Assembly: GCF_032884065.1 (NCBI RefSeq)
Contig: NW_027062616.1
Span: forward strand, 796,488 to 860,487
DNA from: Artemia franciscana
Lineage: Eukaryota; Arthropoda; Branchiopoda; Anostraca; Artemiidae
DNA length: 64,000 nt
Direction of reading: 5' to 3'
In this document: positions 58,000 through 64,000 of the stretch, in pieces
Layout of the letters: each line of letters starts with the position of its first letter
How positions within the stretch are numbered: the stretch's first letter is position 1
The notes under the pieces: model-generated
Databases searched by the model: none
What the model was told of the DNA's origin: nothing
The model's input: the letters and a program-made list of their open reading frames with translations, nothing else
Program-made: the position numbers and the translations under genes

Positions 58000-58286
58000 T
58001 AGACGGGATCTAAACAGTGAATTGCATTAGGCCTTGTCATCATATTGGCTTTTTCTGGAATTGTCACTCGTACTCTGTTAGTTTTTAGGGCAACCCCAGT
58101 TTTCTTTGGTACTTTTTATGGCTCAAAAGGCAAATCAGGCATATTTAAAGTGATTTTTCAGAAAAGTTTATTTTACGACGAACAAACCGACTTCATTATG
58201 TCTCAACCGACTTCGTCTGAAAAAGACATAATGAAGACTAGGACTAAAGGATTACTCCTTAAGAACAATTTGGCCAATACGAAAAA
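58000..58286. other. Short spacer
   Basis: An open frame (58045-58290) without recognised similarity. It contains a local repeat of TCTCAACCGACTTC / GACATAATGAAGAC type. Confidence 0.4.
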
Positions 58287-58470
58287 TTAAGCAAAGAAAA
58301 AACAGGTTTTAATTTCGACACAGCAGTGAACAAAAATAAAATATAAAAACTACACTTTAACTAAAAAATAAAATTACTCCGAATATTTCGACCGCACGTC
58401 GGGGAGCCTTTCTCAACGGAAAAAAAAATTACAACCGACAATTAAGACTTTTTCAAGACATCACAAAAAA
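58287..58470 (-). repeat. Inverted Penelope terminal repeat
   Basis: Reverse complement of the PLTR, from the AATTTTTCG end to GATGTC. With the direct copy 20 bases later it makes a large hairpin. Confidence 0.85.
58379..58419 (-). ncRNA. Variant hammerhead-like motif in the inverted PLTR
   Basis: CCG, TTGAGAA, A, helix II GGCTCC/GCGGTC, GAAA, TA, TT, CGG. It has the same plan as the canonical motifs at 12.2 and 35.3 kb, but with U and A at core positions 3 and 8. Confidence 0.45.
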
Positions 58471-58489
58471 AATGTGGGTCTGTCAATGC

Positions 58490-58690
58490 GAATGATTGTC
58501 CGTTGTAAATTTTTTTTCCGTTGAGAAAGGCTCCAAGACGTGGGGCCGAAATTTTCGGAGTATTTTTATTTTTTAGTTAATGTATAGTTTTTATATTTTA
58601 TTTTTGTTCCCTGCTTTTTCGAAATCAAAATCCGTTTTTTCTTTGCTTAATTTTTTGTAAATGGAAAAGCCGTGTGGTCTAAGAAATTAT
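58490..58690 (+). repeat. Direct 5' Penelope terminal repeat
   Basis: Matches 62885-63095, ending AAATGGAAAAGC-GTGTGGTCT. Confidence 0.85.
58518..58558 (+). ncRNA. Variant hammerhead-like motif in the 5' PLTR
   Basis: CCG, TTGAGAA, A, helix II GGCTCC/GGGGCC (six pairs), GAAA, TT, TT, CGG. Best-paired helix II of the four PLTR copies. Confidence 0.5.
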
Positions 58691-60362
58691 TTACGTCTAC
58701 CCTACGAATGACAAAAGACCAATTCAATTTTAGTGCTTTTGAATTTAGCAAAAAAATATGCCAATATAATTACACAACAAAGGTTTTTAGAAAAGTGCAA
58801 ATTCCAAAATCGTTTCGTTTCAAGTATCATTTAAATACATATAATGAGACTAATCACACGAGAAAGGTAAATTTACCACATTTAAACCATTTGTTTAAAG
58901 ATAAAGGTTTCCAGAGATAACAAAAAGTAAAAGAAATAGATTTTTAGAAAAATATCCTTTGCGTGTCCGTTAATGCGTATGATTTCCAACAAATTATGTC
59001 AATTTTAAAAAGTTCTTTTGAACATGTGTTAAGGTTATCGATTGCAAAAATTTTGCAATTAAAAAGGAAACATGAAGGACAAAATATATCAACGTATAAA
59101 CCTAAACATTTCCCAGGGCCAGGTGTGATTAATTTCAGCAAAAAGAAGTTAATCAAAGAAAAAAAGGAAATCTTTGAAAAAAGTATAAAATTCGGAAAAA
59201 AATCCTAAAAAAAATACTGGTAGAAGAAATAATTTCAAAGATTGAGACAGGGATTCATGTGTTTTCTAAAGATGTTAATAATGTAGAGGATTTAAGACTG
59301 GGTGTCGGTAATATTATAAAGATTTTGGCAATTTTCAAGAAAACCTTAAGAACAAAGATACAAAAATTTTGAAAGATTTAAAAAAAGATGATTTTCTAAT
59401 AATAAGGAAAGCTGATAAGAGCAATATGGTAGCAATCCTAGAAAAAAGATGATTATGAGAGTGAAATAGAAACAATTCTAAAGGATATTTCAACATACAA
59501 AAAAATTAACTCAGACCCAACTAAATCGTATGTTGCAAAATTAAGAAAGGACTTAGACGGCCTAAAAAAAAATTGAAGTATCACACCACAGATGTATTAT
59601 AAGTTCTTTCCGAGGTTAACAATTTGCCCAAGAATATATGGTTTACAACCTATAGTATCAACAAGGAGCTCACCAACAGAAAAAATTTAAAAAATGGATA
59701 GCAAAGACGCTAAAACCCTTATTATATCTCCAAAAAGTCGTATATAAGAAACTCAGAATTAAAAAAAAATAAACTTAAAAATATTGAAATATCAAATGAA
59801 TCTAGACTTTTTAGTTTTGATATAAAATCAATGTATACTTATATACCTTTCGATAGATCTGTATTTGTTTTATCTAAAAAACTTGATGAGCATAAAAATC
59901 AGATAGAAGAATTATCTTTAAGCATTGAGATTGAAACTAGATTAAATTTAGTTAAAATAACTAGCAGGTATACTAATTATTTCAAATTTAGAGATAACTT
60001 TTACCATCAAATTAGAGGATTAACAATGGGAGGACCTTTAAGTCCTCTGTTAGCAAATATTTATGTAGAGTATGTAGAAACTTTAGCTATTGACACATAT
60101 TTCTTAAAACCAAATTTTGGGGGCAGATATATGGATGATGTTTTAGCTATTTGGAATAATAGGCAATCACAAATTGAAGGTTTTCTGGAACATTTAAATA
60201 ATTTGGAAGAGGAGTTAGTTTTTACAATTGAAAATGAAACAGAGAATAAGTTTCCGTTTCTGAATATTTGGATCCATAGAAATAATAATGAACTAGCTTT
60301 TTCAATTTACCATAAACTGACTAACAACAACCGTTATTTGTCTTTCGCATCAAATCACCCAA
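58672..60362 (+). pseudogene. Penelope reverse transcriptase region, frameshifted
   Basis: N-terminal basic segments (KRKHEGQNISTYKPKHFPG) are followed by KADKSNMVAILEKDDYE-like sequence, TYKKINSDPT, FFPRLTICPRIYGLQPIVST (the palm-entry block with GLP-like motif), LFSFDIKSMYTYIPFDRSV (motif A Asp), IRGLTMGGPLSPLLANIYVE (motif B) and GGRYMDDVLAIWN (catalytic YMDD). An open 180-codon stretch (59831-60362) covers motifs A-E. Upstream it is split by at least three frameshifts. The protein copies element RNA and, in the family, is related to telomerase RT. Confidence 0.9.
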
Positions 60363-61740
60363 TCAAACAGTTCGTGGTAACGAAATGTAGTAAGGAGCGA
60401 CCCGGCTCAATAGTAAACGAAATTCTAAAAAAACGGAATTTTTATATTAATAGATACACCAAAAGAATCAGATTCTTATGCTGATTTTAGATATATAGGT
60501 TTCATTAAATTTAGTCTTACTCATCAAGAGTTGAGAGCCCGAGAAAATGTGCCTTATTTGAAATAGGGGGAAACACACCCTTAAAGCTATAGGATCTTAA
60601 CGAAAATCACACCATCACATTCACGGTATCAGCGAACCCTACTGTAGAAAATTCACGGGTGCGTGTGTATTTGTTTTTTTCCCCAGGGGTGATTGTATCG
60701 ACCATGTGGTCCTAGAATGTCGCGAGAGGGCTCATTCTAACTGAAATCAAAAGTTCTAGTGCCCTTTTAAGTGACTAAAAAAATTGGAGGGCACCTAGGC
60801 CCCCTTTCACGCTCATTTTTTTCCCACAGTCAACGGATCAAAATTTTGAGATAGCCAGTTTGTTCAACATAGTTGGAAAACATAATAACTATGTTTTTAA
60901 GGCTGACTTACTCCCTCAGAGTCCCCAGGGGAGGGGCTGCAAGTTACAAACTTTGACCTATGTTTACTTACAGTAATTGTTACTTGGAAGTGTACAGACC
61001 TTTTCAGGGGGACTTTTTGGTTAGAAAAGGGGGTTGAGGGGAGGGGGATACGTACGAAGATCTTCCCTGGGAGGAATTTGTCATGGGAGAAGGAAAATTC
61101 CATGAAGGGGGAGGATTTTCTAGCACTATTTAAAAAAACAATGATATAGAATGATAACAAAATATATATATACGAACATAGAAGTTCGTTACGTAAGTTA
61201 ATTTGTAAGTTACGTATGTTTTTTACTAATAAAAACATTTGTTAAAAATTGAAAATTCTAGTTGCTTTTTTAAGTAACCGAAAAACTGGAGGGCAACTAG
61301 GCCTCTTCCCCCACCCTTTTTCTCAAAATCGTCTGATGAAAACTAAGAGAAAGCCATTTAACAAAACAAAAATACACAAATTTTGTTCTAATTATTCATT
61401 TGCAGAGAGCCAAAATCAAACATGCATTAATTCAAAAACGTTCAGAAATTAAATTAAATTATTTTTTTTTAACTGAAAATAAGGAGCGACATTAAAATTT
61501 AAAACGAACAGAAATTACTCGGTGTATGAAAGGGGCTGTTCCCTCCTCAACGTCCCGCTCTTAACATTAAAGTTGTTTACTGTTTTATAAAGCACAAATG
61601 ATAGAAAGAGTGAAACTTTAGCGTAAAGAGCGGGATGTTGAGGAGGGAACAGCCTCTTTCATACACGGAGTAATTTCTGTTCGTTTTAAGTTTTAATGTC
61701 GCTCCTTACTTTCAGTTAAAAAACTTGTTTTTTTATTTAA
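60363..61740 (+). mobile_element. TC...TTTAA element inside the Penelope ORF
   Basis: Begins TCAAACAGTTCGTGGTAACG, ends TTTTTTTATTTAA. Joining the flanks (CACCCA and TCCAAG) restores an open Penelope frame reading HPIQVK, so the empty site is known. The middle module is shortened. Confidence 0.88.
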
Positions 61741-62598
61741 TCCAAGTAAAAAGGGGGGGGGGGTAGTTATTTCTTTAGTTGATAAGAGTGTTAAAATTAG
61801 CTTCAGCAGAATACACGAGCAGTGAATTAAGTTTTACTAAGGATATTCTAGTAGAAAAGGAATATCCCGAAAATATGATTTCTCAAATAATTGAAAAAAG
61901 GAAAAAAATTCATGGAACCTGTAATATTAGAAGGAAATGGGTCAACTCAAAAAACAAATTACATAATTTTGCCTTATATTCCAATATTATCACAGAAATT
62001 AAGGAGAGAATTAAAAAAACATAATATAAAACAGCTTTTAAATCAGGACAAACTATAAGCTCATGGCTAAATAATGGAAAAGATAAAGTTCCAAGAAATA
62101 TACAAAAGGGGGCATGCAAAATTCCTTGCTCTTGTTGTAAATCTTATGTAGGTAGAACACAGCAGAATTTACAAAATAGGCTGCAACAGCACAAAAATGT
62201 GATAGATTGCTCGCTAAGACATAATAAAAAAACCTGAAACATTTGAATCCGCTATAGCGGAACACGTGTATAATTTTCCTCATCACAATATTTTATTTGA
62301 TCAGACAAAAATGATTGATAAGTCTGTAGAGCTTTTACAAAGTTTCAGAGAAATTATAAAAATAAAAAAGATTACTTGTGGGGGTATTAGTATTAATAGA
62401 GATGAAGGGGATTTTAAGATAGATTATATTTACAATAGTTTAATTAAAGAACAGTTAAAAATTTCAACGAGTATTGATTTACATAATTGTCCTGAAACAA
62501 GTGATAACCTTGCGAACGAAATTCAAAGCAAGATCAATGCTGTGAGAAGTCAACAGAATGCAGCTAAACAAGCAAATGAAAAAATCCATTCAATTTAG
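61741..62598 (+). pseudogene. Penelope C-terminal GIY-YIG endonuclease region
   Basis: After a run of G that breaks the frame comes VVISLVDKSVKI, then YSNIITEIKERIKK, then GACKIPCSCCKSYVGRTQQN (GIY-YIG-type core with the Penelope-specific cysteines), LQNRLQQHKNVID, and after a one-base shift ESAIAEHVYNFPHHN, which carries the catalytic-type Glu. The nuclease nicks target DNA for priming. The frame is broken by the G run, a TAA at 62022 and the shift near 62233. Confidence 0.85.
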
Positions 62599-62857
62599 AA
62601 TTCATAAATTTGTTTCATTTTTAGATCTGGGGCTGGGTGACCTTCTTTTGTTTCCTTCATGTAAATATTATTTTTATTTTTAATAGATTCCCATTTATAC
62701 ACCAATTGTTGCAAAGGAAAAGAACATTGGTTTCATTATAAACATTTGCTCTGATTTTGTTCTAAAGTTATTACCATCAGTGCTGGGAGTTTTGTCTTAT
62801 AATGTGAGTTGTTTTTATTTATTTTATTGTTTATATATTTTTTGTTCGTTGTGTTTT
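62599..62857 (+). other. Penelope 3' non-coding sequence
   Basis: Sequence between the endonuclease stop and the 3' PLTR. Nothing further recognised. Confidence 0.5.
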
Positions 62858-63110
62858 AGTCGTCATGGTTTTCTTGTGATGTCTTAAAAAAGTCTTAAGT
62901 TGTCGGTTTAAATTTTTTTTTTCCGTTGAGAAAGGCTCCCGGACAAGAGGCCGAAATATTCGGAGTATTTTTTATTTTTTTGGTTAAAATGTAATTTTTA
63001 TATTTTATTTTTGTTCACTGCTTTGTCGAAATTAAAACCCGTTATTTTGCTGCTTAATTTTTCGTAAATGGAAAAGCAGTGTGGTCTGAGAATATAATTT
63101 GGCATATAAG
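62858..63110 (+). repeat. 3' Penelope terminal repeat
   Basis: Direct repeat of 58490-58690 and 50853-51110. It carries a variant hammerhead-like motif at 62923-62963. Confidence 0.88.
62923..62963 (+). ncRNA. Variant hammerhead-like motif in the 3' PLTR
   Basis: CCG, TTGAGAA, A, GGCTCC/GAGGCC (five of six pairs), GAAA, TA, TT, CGG. Confidence 0.5.
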
Positions 63111-64000
63111 CAGCAACATAACCAATGATTTTCAGCAAGACCTTGTCACATCTTCGAACATTCGTAGGGAAACCATTCCGTGGTTCCAGATTCTCCGCAG
63201 ATTATTGCAAATGAATTTTTCTTATCACCTCCTAGTTTATGCTTCTTGAAGGGTACTGGATATTAAGCAAAGAAATCGTAACATGCAGTACCTTTCGGAT
63301 GACAAAAAAAATAAGCTAGTATATCAATTACTTCGCAACCTAATGACAATTCTGATGCTTTAAATCTGTTCAAAGGATTATTACAAATCTCACTGTGAAA
63401 ATGCTTGCTTGACCGTCAAATTAACAACAATGACAAAATTTTTCTAAATGAATTCTTGAACAAAAGATGCATTTTTCATCCTATATCCAGGGTTTTCACT
63501 CAGTCACCTTGTCACAGTTCAATTGAAGATTGACCAAGCTTTTAACCTCTCCAAGAGTTTTGCTTTTTGAGGACTGTATGAAAATCATACTTCTGTTGTG
63601 AAACCCATACATTTTACATATATGCTTTGGTTTGAACTTAGTTTGTGAGCCGTTGAAGGTAACTAAGAATATTTTAAAGGTATGAAGAAAATTAAACTAC
63701 GAGCCACGTTAAAATCTTTCTTTTTTCTGTGAAAGGGTAATACTGCACAAAAGTGAAATAAGAGTTTGACACAATATTGATCAAGCATGACTTAAACAAG
63801 TCCGATTTTTGCCAGCAAAATTTGTTTTCGTTGATCCTTGATCCTTTTATTCACCCAAATTTAGCCCTTTAAAGGATAATTTCTTACTCCTTAAAGGATT
63901 AAAAATCATAATCAAAGAATAAGATTCTAGGATGCTAAAAATGTTTGAACGCCTGCAATGGACTAAATGGAGCTTAATTAAGTACTCTTTTGCCAGAACT
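63111..64000. other. Unassigned sequence at right edge
   Basis: No gene recognised. All frames are interrupted by stops. Confidence 0.5.

Larger units (their letters stand above)
58287..63110 (+). mobile_element. Penelope-like element with inverted and direct PLTRs
   Basis: The order is: inverted PLTR (58287-58470), direct PLTR (58490-58690), RT region (58690-60362), inserted TC...TTTAA element (60363-61740), GIY-YIG endonuclease region (61741-62598), 3' spacer, and 3' PLTR (62858-63110). Terminal repeats in both orientations are typical of Penelope-like elements. The coding part has several frameshifts, so this copy is inactive. Confidence 0.88.

Overview
This is a eukaryotic, AT-rich, repeat-dominated window. 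It has spliced genes with large introns, non-LTR retrotransposons, a Penelope-like element, Helitron-type helicase remains and satellite DNA. The two host genes read best as arthropod, possibly a crustacean such as a brine shrimp. The species is an inference and is not proven by the sequence.

Host genes. Two convergent spliced genes can be supported. On the + strand, four exons (11307-11458, 11820-11971, 31306-31439, 33496-33655) with matching splice phases encode the C-terminal two-thirds of a 4-hydroxyphenylpyruvate dioxygenase-like protein (HPDL). One of its introns is 19.3 kb and is filled by satellite DNA and a dead LINE. On the - strand, exons 45018-44558, 36609-36372 and 34611-34302 encode a type II membrane glycosyltransferase of the DXD sugar-binding family. 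Its middle exon carries an in-frame TGA where the family has glycine.

Mobile DNA, left to right. 0.3-1.6 kb: a copy of an abundant non-autonomous element (here the TC...TTTAA element). 1.8-3.2 kb: a large palindrome stuffed with (TA)n. 3.2-8.0 kb: a nearly intact two-ORF LINE with three in-frame stops and two frameshifts. 9.0 kb, 32.2 kb and 55.7-56.6 kb: pieces of one RTE-like LINE family. 13.2-14.3 and 18.6-28.7 kb: a 150/149-bp satellite with dimeric and 9-mer (1347 bp) higher-order structure, split by a decayed - strand LINE. 40.6-41.5 kb: a ~139-bp minisatellite. 45.6-49.6 kb: a Helitron/PIF1-like helicase pseudogene disrupted by a composite TC...TTTAA insertion. 51.4-54.0 kb: another decayed LINE, followed by a tRNA-like A/B-box stretch. 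58.3-63.1 kb: a Penelope-like element (RT plus GIY-YIG endonuclease) with inverted and direct terminal repeats, split by a TC...TTTAA insertion.

Most interesting signals. (1) Hammerhead-ribozyme-like motifs occur in two groups. One group (12.2 and 35.3 kb) has canonical CTGATGA/GAAA cores, covarying helix II and a loop-less 2-bp helix III. The other lies in all four Penelope terminal repeats and has a U3/A8 version of the core. (2) The TC...TTTAA family always sits as A|TC...TTTAA|T, and two disrupted coding frames give the empty sites. Helitron-like transposition without target duplication would explain this, though a 2-bp AT duplication fits equally well.
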